From Capitulum mitella (Eukaryota > Arthropoda > Thecostraca > Pollicipedomorpha > Pollicipedidae): a stretch of 64,000 bases of DNA. The notes under the pieces are model-generated. The model worked only from the letters and a program-made list of their open reading frames with translations, was not told where the DNA came from and did not search any database. Below, in pieces: positions 52,105 to 63,373 of this stretch. The stretch lies in NCBI GenBank assembly GCA_030062745.1, contig CP099842.1, forward strand, positions 20,865,822 through 20,929,821, given 5' to 3'. Numbering within the stretch: position 1 is the first letter of the stretch; the number at the start of each line of letters is the position of its first letter. Both the position numbers and the translations under genes were made by a program.

Positions 52105-52235
52105 GGTGAGAGAAAGACAGAGAGAGAGGGGAATGAAAAAAGAGGGGAGAAAGAAAGGTATTGAAGAAGAAGAGCAAAAAAGCGGTAGATGAGGGAGAGC
52201 CAAAGGAGTTGGGAGAAGGAGAGGCAAGGGAAAAA
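52105..52235. repeat. (GA)-rich tract
   Basis: Purine-rich interrupted GAGA/GGGAG sequence. Confidence 0.85.
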
Positions 52236-52619
52236 GCACGTAGAGCGCAGCTCAAGTAAATGAATCTTGAACATTTATGTCTTACTAAGAAACTTGTAAG
52301 ATTAGCACGGGTGCGCTTCCACCGTGTGAATGTATGCTGCTGTGAATACATGTTTACATGTGAAAAATGCTTGATACCGATAAAGCCTACGAGATGAGCA
52401 CGACTGGGTATACAGTCATGGCTATTGGAATTCACTGCGTGATGATCTTCGAAGTTGTTTTCAGCACGAAGAAACAACATATGCAAATGGAGCAAGAGAA
52501 AAAGCAACAACTAACTCCTCACGGAATCCCCAAGCCTACCGGCCGAATGGTCGAATATCACTCAGAACCACGCCTGGAAGACCACCATCGCGCCTGGCGG
52601 AGACCGGGAGACCACGGAC

Positions 52620-52855
52620 AGTGGCAGCGGTGGCCGCAGGAGAGAGGGCAGACAGTGGACAGTGGCGGTGGTGGCCGGAGGACAGAGGGCAGACAGTGGA
52701 CAGTGGCGGCGGCGGCCGGAGGACAGAGGGCAGACAGTGGACAGTGGCGGTGGTGGCCGGAGGACAGAGGGGCAGACAGTGGACAGTGGCGGCGGCGGCC
52801 GGAGGACAGAGGGGGCAGACAGTGGACAGTGGCGACGGTGGCCGGAGGAAAGTTG
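52620..52855. repeat. 41-43-bp minisatellite, about 5.5 units
   Basis: Unit GTGGCGGTGGTGGCCGGAGG then ACAGAGGGCAGACAGTGGACA. Later units gain one or two extra G. The 41-base period shifts frame each unit, arguing against coding. Confidence 0.95.
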
Positions 52856-54419
52856 AGTCGGCCATTACGCTCCGGTAACGATGCATTTCCGTGCAGCATT
52901 CATTATCCGGCTGGTGGCCCTTTTACGCTTCGCTGTCCGGACAATTTGACCAGCATCGGCGGCTGCAGGCGGCCGCACCGCTGTGGGTAGGACGGTCGAC
53001 TGGCGCCCGAGGCGAACTGACGGCCGTGTTCCGGTAACGCCCGCGTCGCTCTGTCGATTGGTTACATTGACACCTCAGGCAAATGGCCGCCCGAGGAGCG
53101 GCGAGAGGCCAACAGCTGCGTGAGCGTCGCGGGGCTCCCACGGGCCACAGTACGAGAGGAGAAACGCTGGGATGATGCCACCAGTGAGTACTGTTTATGT
53201 GAAGGATGCCGAGATAATACTGCCACGGAGTCCTGCAGGGGTGAGGGACGTCGAGATAATATTGTCACCACGTTCCGCAGAGTTGAAAGGTATACTGAGG
53301 TAACGCAAAGGTAAAGATATATCTCAGTAGCCATTCATTTTCTATGCCATCAAGTGGGACGGACGTCGTTTGCGGTACCTTGCAAACTTCCAGTTTCTTG
53401 TTCTTTCGGCTTATACACCAGCGTTGTTTTCAGTGTCAGATTAAGAGTGAATGTTTTTCCACATCTTCATTTTATTCTCCTGTCGATGAAGATCGGAAAT
53501 TATATGAAACGAAAAACCTACGGTATTTTTAAAGATGCATTATCATTTTTGACCCAGTTGTCTTCCAGCTTTTGCGTTGAATTTTTTCCATGTACATCAC
53601 TGACTTCCTCGCGTTCTTTTACACGAGCTTTGGCTACCAATCGTCTCAATCAGCCGCCAGCCATCCGTCAGCCGTCAGTCGAAATGCGAGATTTATGCAC
53701 TCAGCATAATTTACAGAAGGAAAGAGAGGGAGCAAAGCCATTGCAACTGTCAACACCAATCAGAACCGACCAACACCTGCCATTGATGAGCCGCCAGAAC
53801 AGAATAAACGAACAAAACGAATTAAACGAACTGAACAAATTGAAGCGTTTGAAGCAACGCAGTCATCCATCATCTAATATAATTCACTGTCATTAATTTC
53901 TCATAATTCCTACCTTGCTTTCCTTCCATTTTTTTTTTCGGCTTGTTGAGCGCAGCGCTTGGTGGCTGCAGCGCCCCAGGCTGCTCATCCTACTTCCTAA
54001 CGGACTGCAGGTCCATCTTTTATCTGACCAATAAACCTTACATTCTTTCCCATCCTTTCCCCGTAATTCGGCTGTTCTCCTCCCTGGTCCTATCACTATA
54101 TCCTATATCGTCCATTGCAACGGGTAAGTTAAAAGCTCGATGTCGGGGGATGAACTTGTATGTTAAAAGGATACAGCACAATGCTGTTGTTACTCGGTCC
54201 CGCGGAGGCGAAACATATTGGGGAATAATTCAGCTCTTCCGACTCAAGAACGAGTTATGATTGCTAAACTAACGCAGCGAGTCAGATCTGTTTATGTAAA
54301 AATGTCATATCGCTCAGAGCATTACGTGTCGTTGTACATGATAAAGGATAACACCGTTTATGTGATTGGGGCGCTGGGGCACTCCAACTACGGGGTCACA
54401 TGGCGCATGCGAACGTTTC

Positions 54420-54422
<3 letters not shown>

Positions 54423-54466
<44 letters not shown>
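54423..54466. repeat. (TA)n microsatellite
   Basis: A pure TA run. Confidence 0.97.
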
Positions 54467-54623
54467 CTCGGAATGTCAATACACAACAGGAAACTTAACG
54501 TTTTGAATTTTCCGGACCCGGTCCAATCCGTATTAGCAAAAAATGCAAATAAAAATCCGTGACAGTCCGATTTCAAACTTTTGCCCCCGTGACCGTAACT
54601 AGACAAATGTGGCACGGGGTTTT

Positions 54624-54626
<3 letters not shown>

Positions 54627-54687
<61 letters not shown>
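54627..54687. repeat. (TA)n microsatellite
   Basis: A pure TA run of about 60 bases. Confidence 0.97.
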
Positions 54688-54689
<2 letters not shown>

Positions 54690-54782
54690 CTGAATGCATT
54701 TTTTCCAAGCATGCTTAATTGTTCCCTTCTTACACAATATAAGTCTTCTGACTGGAAAAATATGTTGTCTTCATCACGAATC

Positions 54783-54811
54783 CTGATTAAGGCAATAATG
54801 AAACCAAAACA
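54783..54811 (+). other. Degenerate hammerhead-like core
   Basis: CTGATTA, a GG...CC stem with an internal AATAATGAAA loop, then CAAAAC. Compared with the hammerhead core CTGATGA-stem-CGAAAC it has two substitutions, so it is not expected to cleave. It lies 130 bases upstream of a better match. Confidence 0.2.
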
Positions 54812-54913
54812 CTGATTGCTACTTTTGTCTTTGGAAATAGTTCAGTTTTATTACCATCTTCATTACATGTGGAAAAGCATCCTTCCCCATCGAAAAACTT
54901 TATATCAGGAGTC

Positions 54914-54943
54914 CTGATGAAGGCAAAGTATAGCCGACACGTC
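54914..54943 (+). other. Hammerhead-ribozyme-like core (Penelope type?)
   Basis: CTGATGA, stem AGGC/GCC(G) with loop AAAGTATA, then GACAC where the hammerhead core has GAAAC, followed by GTC. Minimal hammerheads of this form are known in the terminal repeats of Penelope-like retroelements. One core substitution predicts little or no activity. Confidence 0.35.
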
Positions 54944-55001
54944 AGTTACTGTTTTTATCTTTCAACGTAGTTTAGTTTCAGTATGACCTTTATTCCATGC
55001 G

Positions 55002-55026
55002 ATATATATATATATATATATATATG
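55002..55026. repeat. (TA)n microsatellite
   Basis: A short TA run following GCGATATA. Confidence 0.95.
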
Positions 55027-55203
55027 ACATAAAAGTCTCAGCACTGTGTAAAAGTCCAAGCAAACATTTTATGTCGCATGTCTGTTGGCTTTGGAAAAAT
55101 CCCAACTTCAAACGGGCTTTTCTCTTCTATCTTTGAACCCACTTTACCCTGTCAAATGTACCCAAAAAACATTTTCGTAGCGAAAAGAACAAAATGTTCC
55201 ACG

Positions 55204-55557
55204 CTAATGCAGTAACACACATTTTGCTTCGGCCTTGAATTTCTGCCCTCGGCGCGGAGCAGCTGGAGCCGCCGGGTTTCTTCTGGGCGGCGGTCCCCGC
55301 AGGACGGGCAGAGGACCCGCTGCTGTCAGCGCACTGGGCCCGGAGTTCTGCAGCGATCTTCCCTGCTGCTCGGCGACAGCTGGGCTGGCGGCACCACAGT
55401 CGTAGAAACGGGGCAGGGAGCTAAGGGCCTTTCGCTTTTCGCAATGTGTTTCATTGTAGCCGCGTAATGCTGCAGTCAACATTGCTCGCAATCTATCGGG
55501 GTCCTCCTCTTTGTCTATTGTCCCCGAGACACGGGGGGGCCACTGGCTGTTGGCCAC
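55204..55557 (-). other. Coding-like open frame, unrecognised
   Basis: 117 codons. The first half has a plausible charged helix (DKEEDPDRLRAMLTAALRGY) followed by NETHCEKRKALSSLPRFYDC. The second half turns Pro/Ala/Arg-rich as the sequence becomes GC-rich. It could be a transposon or host exon fragment (a CCAG acceptor-like site lies at its left in transcript sense). I recognise no family. Confidence 0.25.
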
Positions 55558-56239
55558 TCACACCCACAACACAGAGCGCTGGGACGGCGGGAAAGGCACT
55601 GCCATGCAGAGACGTGCTATTGCGCCGGATCGTCTCCTGGTCAAAAGAGCCGTTTCACAGTTTGTGACAGCACGGCGTCGGGAGTTCCGCTGGACGTGTG
55701 AAATGTGACGGGGTTGTTTGTGTGTATTAGAACACTTCACGGATTGGGTAAATCCGAGGACTGCGGATTGGTCCGCCGAGTGGACTGGATCGGACCAGAC
55801 AATTCAAACAAGATATGGACAAGGACCGAACCGGATTTTAGGATTTGCCAGGTCACAAGGATTTAGCAGGTTGAAAAGAGCGTTAACTGGACATGATTTT
55901 ATTAAAAAGGGACAATTAAACATGCTTAGATATTTATATGATAAATGGACTGCAAGAATATTCTTGCCATTACGTATTGAACCGGACTGGATTTAGGAAT
56001 TTCGGAAAAGACAAAGTGGAGATGGATTGGATCCTAGATTGATATACCAGATTGCACCGGGTCTTGAAACCAAAGTGAAGTGCCCTGTTGTGTATTGATA
56101 TTTCGAGAGCTTCTTTTCTGGGAATCACGAAACTTTCACGGATTCCATCCGGAACAAAAACAACGAAATTTGGCACGTGCCTGGCGGGAATATTCCGTCA
56201 GATAGTTTAGCATGACTTTGCATTAGCGGCAGACGACCA

Positions 56240-56590
56240 CGGCTCAGTTGTTGGTGGTCAGAGATGCCGCTGGCAGGCCGGCCGGGCGGGTCCTGTCCTC
56301 TGCCTCAGTCTCGTCCGCCCGACGGCCGCCGCAGCCGCCGGCGGAACGTCCCGTAAAGGCGCGGCCGGCGGCGGCGGCGGCGGCGGCTCCGGCGCGGGTC
56401 ACCGCCCGGTCAGCCGGCGCGGCTCTGTCCCAGCGTTCCGGCCGAGCTGCGCCGGCGGCGCGCCGCGTCTGCCGCGCGTCGGCGATCCCGGCGCGCCGGA
56501 CCTTGGTCAGCTGTCATTAGTCCGAGCGCAGGGCGAGGTCCTGGTGCCGCTCCGGCCGGCGGGCGCCGCCCGGGGGAGGGTGGAAGAGTG
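56240..56590. other. CpG-rich patch, possible promoter island
   Basis: About 350 bases very rich in CpG (GGCGGCGGCGGCGGC and similar), upstream of the receptor exons in transcript sense. Candidate promoter or first-exon region by composition only. Confidence 0.4.
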
Positions 56591-57559
56591 CCGGGGCTCG
56601 GAGATCATTGTGGGGAAGTGGGAGGACTGAAAAGAGCCGGAAGCATCTGGGATGAGATGGGCGACCAGCAACGGGAGGGAAGTGTTGGTGGGCTATACAT
56701 GAGATGTTTTCGTGGGAATGTTTGGCGCCGATACTTGGTTGACTGTGAAGACATCGCCGTGGTTGTCCGAGTGGCGCAGATAAGGAGGGAGATGCAAACA
56801 GCAAAGCGGAATTGTGGCAAAAACATTGCTGTCAATGACATCTAAAGTAGCTCTCTGCATTAGGAATGGTGTGAATGATCGTTAGCACAGGATTTACATG
56901 CGCGTTACAACAGATGTCTGAGTGACAAGGTTTTTGCTCATTGCAAAATTTATTGTAGCAAATGACAAGCGGTTTCCGCTTGCTTTACTGCGTGAAGATG
57001 CGACGCCGATTGGCGCCGGTGGCGTCTTCTCTCGTTCTAAAATATGCAAATGCATCTCAAATGGAATTTGTATGAGAGGTTAAGAATTTTCAGAAATCCA
57101 AGCCACAACCCATTTCTCCTTGATCCAACCATGGTCCGTTCCATCAAAACCCCAACATTTCACCATTTTGACCTGGACCCCTCAAACATACTTGTACTTT
57201 AGGTGTTTTGGGCAAACAGCTTTTTTGAACAAGGCTGATATTTGAAGCACCTAGAGACCATGAGAGAACCCACCTGTCAAGCCTAAATAAATGTGTAGGC
57301 TGGGAGGGGTGGCAATTTGCATCTCTCATTTGTATTTTGTTTCGCGCTTATCCATCACTCGAACTGCGTGTTGTAAGTTCTACCATTAAAATTGCTTTAA
57401 TTCAATGGTTTCATCGGGATCATTGACTTGAATTGCTGACCTGCTAAAACTGAGGACCCTAAATCCATCATTGTCCGAGCAAAGTTACGATTGGCAAAGA
57501 ACTATATGTTTTTCATGACCTGGTAATGTGCGATAGGTAATGCCACTCAGCTGGCTGTC

Positions 57560-57952
57560 TCACGCGGCACGTGTTGCGCGATTATTATCCCGACCGGACA
57601 CTCGGAAACACGGACGTCTTTTGTTCAGGATGTTTAATTTTTGGGTTTCTTCTATCATATCTCCCAAATAAATGGCTCGCTGTTTGTACTCCGAGAACGT
57701 GAACTCCAGTTTGTCTTCCTCTTGCGCGCAGCATTCCGCAATTTTTTCAAGCAAAGCACTGCCCATTTTCTCGGTCCAGTCTCTTCCAGTATACGCGGTC
57801 GGAGTCAAGCCTCGGCGTTCCGGTGCACACGTTTCATACTTCCACTTGCCATGCAATATCTGTACTTCCCAGCCCCAATGTCCGGGCAGTTCGATTATAA
57901 GAGGAATAGTTCGGAGGCCAGGGACGTAGCCAAGAAGGGACCATGGGCCCAT
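57560..57952 (-). other. Coding-like open frame interrupted by a MITE, unrecognised
   Basis: From about 57910 to the stop at 57560 the product has balanced, protein-like composition: ELPGHWGWEVQILHGKWKYE, a helix TEKMGSALLEKIAECCAQEE, then DKLEFTFSEYKQRAIYLGDM. No family was recognised. The 5' end of the frame is MITE sequence (57919-58191), so the original frame was broken by that insertion. It may be an old transposon protein or an exon of another gene. Confidence 0.35.
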
Positions 57953-58191
57953 GGCCCGGCCGCCTGAGCCAAGCGGTCTACACTAGATATATATAGCGAT
58001 TTCTATGAACACGGAATAGTGATCATACGCATGTTGCAATAGCAAACATCATACTTATTCCTGTGTGGGTTACATATGAGGTCAATCACAAAAAAATTGC
58101 TGCTCTTTCCTATGAACTTTGCCATATGCCAATGGCATATGACAAAATTTGAAATTCCCCACCCCCCAGAAAAATTCTGACCACGTGCCTG
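57919..58191. mobile_element. hAT-type MITE, 273 bp, perfect 8-bp duplication
   Basis: Starts CAGGGACGTAGCCAAG and ends CCACGTGCCTG. Same family as 27730-28004, colinear throughout. Flanked by identical tcggaggc at 57911-57918 and 58192-58199. The perfect duplication indicates a younger insertion than the 27.7-kb copy. Confidence 0.93.
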
Positions 58192-59080
58192 TCGGAGGCG
58201 GATCGGTTTTTATAGCAGAGGCGATCCACCTTTACCATGACCCACGATTGTTACCCACAGTTCTGTTTGGTCTCAAGTTTTCCAGGACCGAGGATTGAGA
58301 TTGATTTACTAAGGTTTTTGGAATCACGAATGCTCAATACTTACATAAAATGTAAGCAGTATGACGAAGCATTAGCATGGGATACTAGTATGGCATTTTA
58401 ACACGCTCAGTGGAAGAGGAATAACCCCATTCCATTGCGCGTTTTGCCCATTTCCACTGCCGGAAGGGGGCACTTTTGTGCCCCTTTGACCCCAAAAATG
58501 AAAAGGGTTAGACGCACGTAGTTTATCAATATTTACAAGGTCAAATGAGGCTGGAAAGGCCAAATTTGGGCACTTTCGACCCGTACAGGCCCTTCTGCGC
58601 GTTTTTCCGGATGTAACAGGAAAAAGGGCTCGTGTTAGAGCTTTGAAACGTAAAATACAACAACGCCATTTGTTTGACGTATTGCGTTAAGATGAGGGGT
58701 CGAGGTCTTGTCAGGTCATTGCCTATGACGTCATATTTCATATTCGCGGATCATATTTCGAGCAACCCGGCGTACTGATATAGCTTTAGTGTAAATAACG
58801 GCGCTAAACGCATTGTGTAGCGTAATTTCAGTGAAGATGGCCAATATCGGTACATTTGGCCACTTTCAGTGTTTACTGCCCTCCACAGAATCAAACGAAG
58901 TGAAGCGAGGTGATTGACCCTTGATGAAGTTTTTGGTCCAAAGTAAGTTTTACGAGTATATGACAACTGTTTGCACTAAAGTTATTTCGTTTTGATGGGG
59001 AAATAACTTAAGTGCAAACCGTTGACACATTGTGTCAATCGTCTGCACTTGCACATTACTGTGGATGAAGCGCTTCATTT

Positions 59081-59088
<8 letters not shown>

Positions 59089-59141
<53 letters not shown>
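59089..59141. repeat. (TA)n microsatellite
   Basis: A pure TA run of about 50 bases. Confidence 0.97.
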
Positions 59142-59142
<1 letters not shown>

Positions 59143-60765
59143 CGTATCAATGTGCGTTAGGTGTTTTTATTATGTCCTTTGAATTCATGTTCCATCGACA
59201 AGTTGCAAAGCAAATCTGGATCAGGCCACATGCTGTTTGATCTTCATCTTTGATGACCTTGACCTTCACTGATCCGGGCTTTGCTCTGGGTACATCAGTC
59301 GTCCTCAGTTATCCCCGAATGATGTTTGCTGATAATGTTCAATCGGTAATCTGAGGTAGAACGCTCGTCCTCTCTCAAAGTTCCCAGCAGTCTACGATAA
59401 CCGATACTTTCGGTATGTTTGTTTGACTTCAGGTGCTCCAAACTTCAAAAATTTCGGGCCAATTTTCGATTTCTTTACATCCATCAACGAGTTGTTAAAA
59501 TGTTGCAAACATCACAAAGCAGCAGCGGCCAGCTCCGACCCGGTATCGAGATTTTTCAAGGTGGGGGGGGGGGCACAAAAGTGTCCCCTCTTCCAGTGCG
59601 CGTGTCAAATTGGGACAGAAATTACCACTGCGTTGTTAATTCTATCGCGTTGCTTTGAACAATACACGTGAGGAGGACAGAAGAGGAAATCTTTTCCGCA
59701 GCTCTGAACTTCTTCAGTTCAAACGAGCCCTGTCTCTTTGTAGTTTGTTACCGAGACAAGCCAAATGGCGAAAGTGACGCATAGTTAGAAACTTTAATGG
59801 AACTGGCAGTGCTTGAGGCTTTTTTGCTTGAATTATGTTACCATTTGAGTCATAAATTGAGAAGCATCAAAAGAAGAAAAGTCGTTAAAAGGGGCTGTTT
59901 CTCGCAGCTGAAGTTATACAGAGCAGTTTATGGACACGGTTCGTTAGAGCAATATCATTCCAGCTCTTGCACATTAGCAGGACACCGTCAGCCTTCCATT
60001 TTGCATACAGGTAGCCAATTTTTTTTTCAGAGTCCAAACGTTTGTAGTTTTTATTTGCCATGGCATAGGTTATCCTCAGCGACCATCTATGGACAAATGA
60101 GATGTCCAGTTTGTCGATAAATTCGAACTTGTGTATGTTTGTGCTTTTGATTGTATCGCGAGTTAAGTAGACCTAGAATAAGTATGGGCCCAGGCGCGGT
60201 TCACCTTTTCGCAACGTCTCGTCAATACATGCAGCATTTCATAGGATGTCCCAAAAGTTTTCCTCCCAGATAAAGTTCTGACGATTTCTCAAAAGACTGA
60301 AAAGCTTACGCAAGAATGCTCTCCTCTGTTTTCGAGCATTCAAAATCTGCCTAGTCATTGCTGTTCCTACCCGGTTTACTCGACTTTAATTCCAAAGAAA
60401 ATGCGCATCAGCTGCCAAGGAACTTAAAAACTGGAAGTCTGCCAAGTAGCTTGCTTGCTTTTCTACTTGTGAGCGAGCTGTGCTTGAAGCCTGCGTCGAC
60501 CGAGTGTTAACTTGATAAAAAATTATCTTCAGTACTTACAGGTATGTTCACCCTTTCATGTATGTTTTCCCCTGGCGAACGCGATATATGCTGCCCTCGG
60601 TATGTTGCAAAGAAGATAAGTTTTGATTGGCCGTATGTATGTATGTCTAATGGCATAATGTAAAATAAATATGCACCATAGCCCTCCTGATGATTCAGGA
60701 AGTGTCTGAAGAACGAAAGACCCAACTAAAATTATTTGGCTACCTAACACCGTGCAAGCGTTATA

Positions 60766-61113
60766 GAATGGAATGCTCCTCTTCAACTTATCACGGGTGT
60801 TGGACTATGCAGAATAACTGGTATAATAAGCAAATGTCACCAAGGCCTGTGCAAAATTCAAATGTACAAAATTCCGTGTGGGGGTTGTGATAAAGTTTAC
60901 TTCGGTGAAATGGGTCAGGGGTTGAAACAACGCATTCAGGAGCACAACGCTGATTTGAGGCACCACACGACGACGACGACGACGACGAATTCTTCAGTGA
61001 TGCATGTAGACATTCGTGGTCACCTACCGCACTGGACTAGACCAGCCATTTTAAATGCTGGCTTGAATAAAAGAAGTAGAAGAGCTGTAGTGGTGGCCTA
61101 TATTGCAACGTAG
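60766..61113 (+). mobile_element. Penelope-like element fragment: GIY-YIG endonuclease end
   Basis: An open frame giving GIISKCHQGLCKIQMYKIPC, then GGCDKVYFGEMGQGLKQRIQ, EHNADLRHH, a Thr run, HVDIRGHLPHW and a final KRSRRAVVVAYIAT. The pattern (Y.IPC..C.KVY.GE....L..R..EH, later GH...W, then R.AV.AA.I) is the GIY-YIG domain at the C-terminus of Penelope-like retroelements. The Thr run comes from an ACG microsatellite (60968-60988) inside it. No intact reverse transcriptase was seen upstream, so it is a 5'-truncated remnant. Confidence 0.75.
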
Positions 61114-61232
61114 CATGATATAAACTTGTCGCAAGGGTTTTCAGACTGTCGATGCAGTTAATAAGAAGTGAATTTTAGCAGGGGCCCCGCCACGTCATTT
61201 TGATTGGGGGGTATAGCAAAGGTGGCCCCACA

Positions 61233-61487
61233 CAGGGGCAGATCCAGCGGCGCGGTTTGGGGGAGCCGAGCCAGAATTTGCTGGGTATGGATGAAAGGTC
61301 AGCAACGGGAGGGCGGGGGGGGGGGGCGAAGAAGACGCTGGCCGTAGGTTTGGAGTGTCCAGCGACTTCAAACTCTGGTTGTGTAGTAATAGCCATATGT
61401 TTGGGGGGCCAAATGCCTATTTCTTTCCCCCACTATCGCGGTTAGGGTGGGGGGCATGGCCGAGATGGCCCCCTGGGTCCGCCAGCG
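61233..61487. mobile_element. hAT-type MITE, 255 bp
   Basis: Begins CAGGGGCAGATCCAG. The right end read inward is CGCTGGCGGACCCAG (10 of 15 matching). Flanks gccccaca (61225-61232) and gccccaga (61488-61495) agree at seven of eight. It contains a 13-base G run. Confidence 0.65.
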
Positions 61488-61639
61488 GCCCCAGAAACCA
61501 ATCAAGCAAACTAAGGAGGTGCAGGATTTCGGCCAAAACTCATCGGATTTGTGTTTTTACAGGCACCAGGTCGTTTTTACAGTATTGCATGGGTAAAATG
61601 CACGTATATTTCGATAAAAGTACAATGTAGCTTCCGTTA

Positions 61640-61920
61640 TGCTTCAAAATCATACACTGAGCGAGGGTCAGGAGTTGAACTGCATACATGCAAATATATG
61701 CATATATACCGAATATGGAGTGATTTTGCACCAGGCGCCGAACCAGATGGCACTAGAGGATCTTTAACGTGTCGTGCCGGCCCGTGTATGACTGACCCTT
61801 CGATCTCCGGCCAAATACAGGTGGCCGTTCTGGGTCTCGGATCCAGTTCCTGCCACACACCAGATCTGTTGTCCGGCTCTTGATCCATCATGCTACCGCG
61901 TCGCTTGACCCAACCCGACA
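61640..61920. repeat. Possible interspersed repeat
   Basis: GCACTAGAGGATCTTTAACG with surrounding text has the look of a dispersed repeat seen in several invertebrate genomes, but I see only one copy here. Confidence 0.2.
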
Positions 61921-63345
61921 CAAAGGATGACTGGATTCGGAGGTTACCCCGACAAATTATGCCCTCCCCTTTGTCTGATTTCGGAAATTACAAATTAAAT
62001 TGCTTTGCTAATGTCATGCACGTGCTCGTCTTGCATCATCGATACAACGGAAACGATAGGACATCGCACAGTTCCATTCGATCACAAAATTCCAAGAACT
62101 GTCCCCAGATTTAGAACGTCCGCTCCAAACTGCCAACCTCTTCCCCAATGTCCCAACGAGATATCACTCCAATGCCATAGCCAGAGTCTGGGGGTGAGAC
62201 AAACGCTTATTTTCAGTCCATTATTCACAATGCAATGTCATACAGGGAGAATGTTAAAATTCTTGAGCTGTTGGGAGACAAGATCACCGGATCCAATATT
62301 ATGCGAGCTGGCTTCACCTCACAAAAGGAAAACGCCACCTGACGGTGGCGCTACTAACGGCAACTGAGACAGCCACCATTCGTTAACCAGATTACGTACA
62401 ATGTATGTCTATTGGCAGCTTTGAAATGCATATCCAAACCTGATAACACCTTACCTGACCAACCTAACCTGTCCTACATCTAATACTACACCCACCCCTG
62501 TCCCGACGCTTGAGTTTTCCGACAGCTAAGCTTTCGTTTTGGAAAATAAGAGAGGTTTGACCGCCACGACGAGTTTACTGTGGGTCTATGCAAGACTGGT
62601 TGCGCCGTCTTTTTCTTTTTTCCTTTTTTTGGTTGCGTCGCTACTTGTGGTGTCACTGTCACGGGCAATGATCCCGAATGGTGAGATGTCAACTCGTAGA
62701 TTATCCCGAAACCTACCTTTTGGCTCCATCAGTGCCTTCCATTTGCACCTTTAGCAAATGATATAAAAGAAGAACACGAACTTTTGTATTTTACAAGATT
62801 TTAATTTGTTAATATTGGATAACACACAAAATACGAATACGTTCTCATTGAAGACATCTCTTATATCCAGTCTGATCCCGTAGCCGTCACACAAGCGCTA
62901 ATATGAAGGTGGCCGTGCTTAGTCCTGCCTCGTATTCCATCATTTTTGAATGTCAGTATAGTTGCCATTTATTACCACATACAACAGCAGGAAGGGAAAA
63001 CGCCAAATAAAGTATGCGTTTTTTTCTTGTAATATCCAAGACATGCAGCACAGGCTTTTCGGGTATAAATATTGGAGCCTACCTTCGGCATTGATTGGGA
63101 GTATAATACCCCCAATCAGATGGTTACAGGGGATGCATCCTCCGTCCCCCCTCGGGAGGAGTCCATGGCTATTACGTAGGGGATCGGGAGGGGAGGGGTG
63201 GAGTGAATGTGCGCAGCTGCGTTTGCGAAGTGTTCTGTTAGATCAAACCTACTCGTCTGTAACCTTCATCTCGCGGTGCAATGTTCTTCACGTGCTGTGA
63301 TCACATTTTCGCGCATCAAATAAACAAACTTAAAAACCAGCATTG

Positions 63346-63373
63346 CTGATGACGGCAATAATAAAGCCAAAAC
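63346..63373 (+). other. Hammerhead-like core, third copy
   Basis: CTGATGA, stem CGGC/GCC(A) with loop AATAATAAA, then AAAAC in place of GAAAC. It shares GGCAATAAT with the copy at 54783, indicating common descent. Confidence 0.25.

Noticed and set aside
52367..52990. 207-codon plus frame with WPEDRGQTVDSG-type repeats
   Set aside because: Created by the 41-bp minisatellite; the period is not a multiple of three and the register changes between units.
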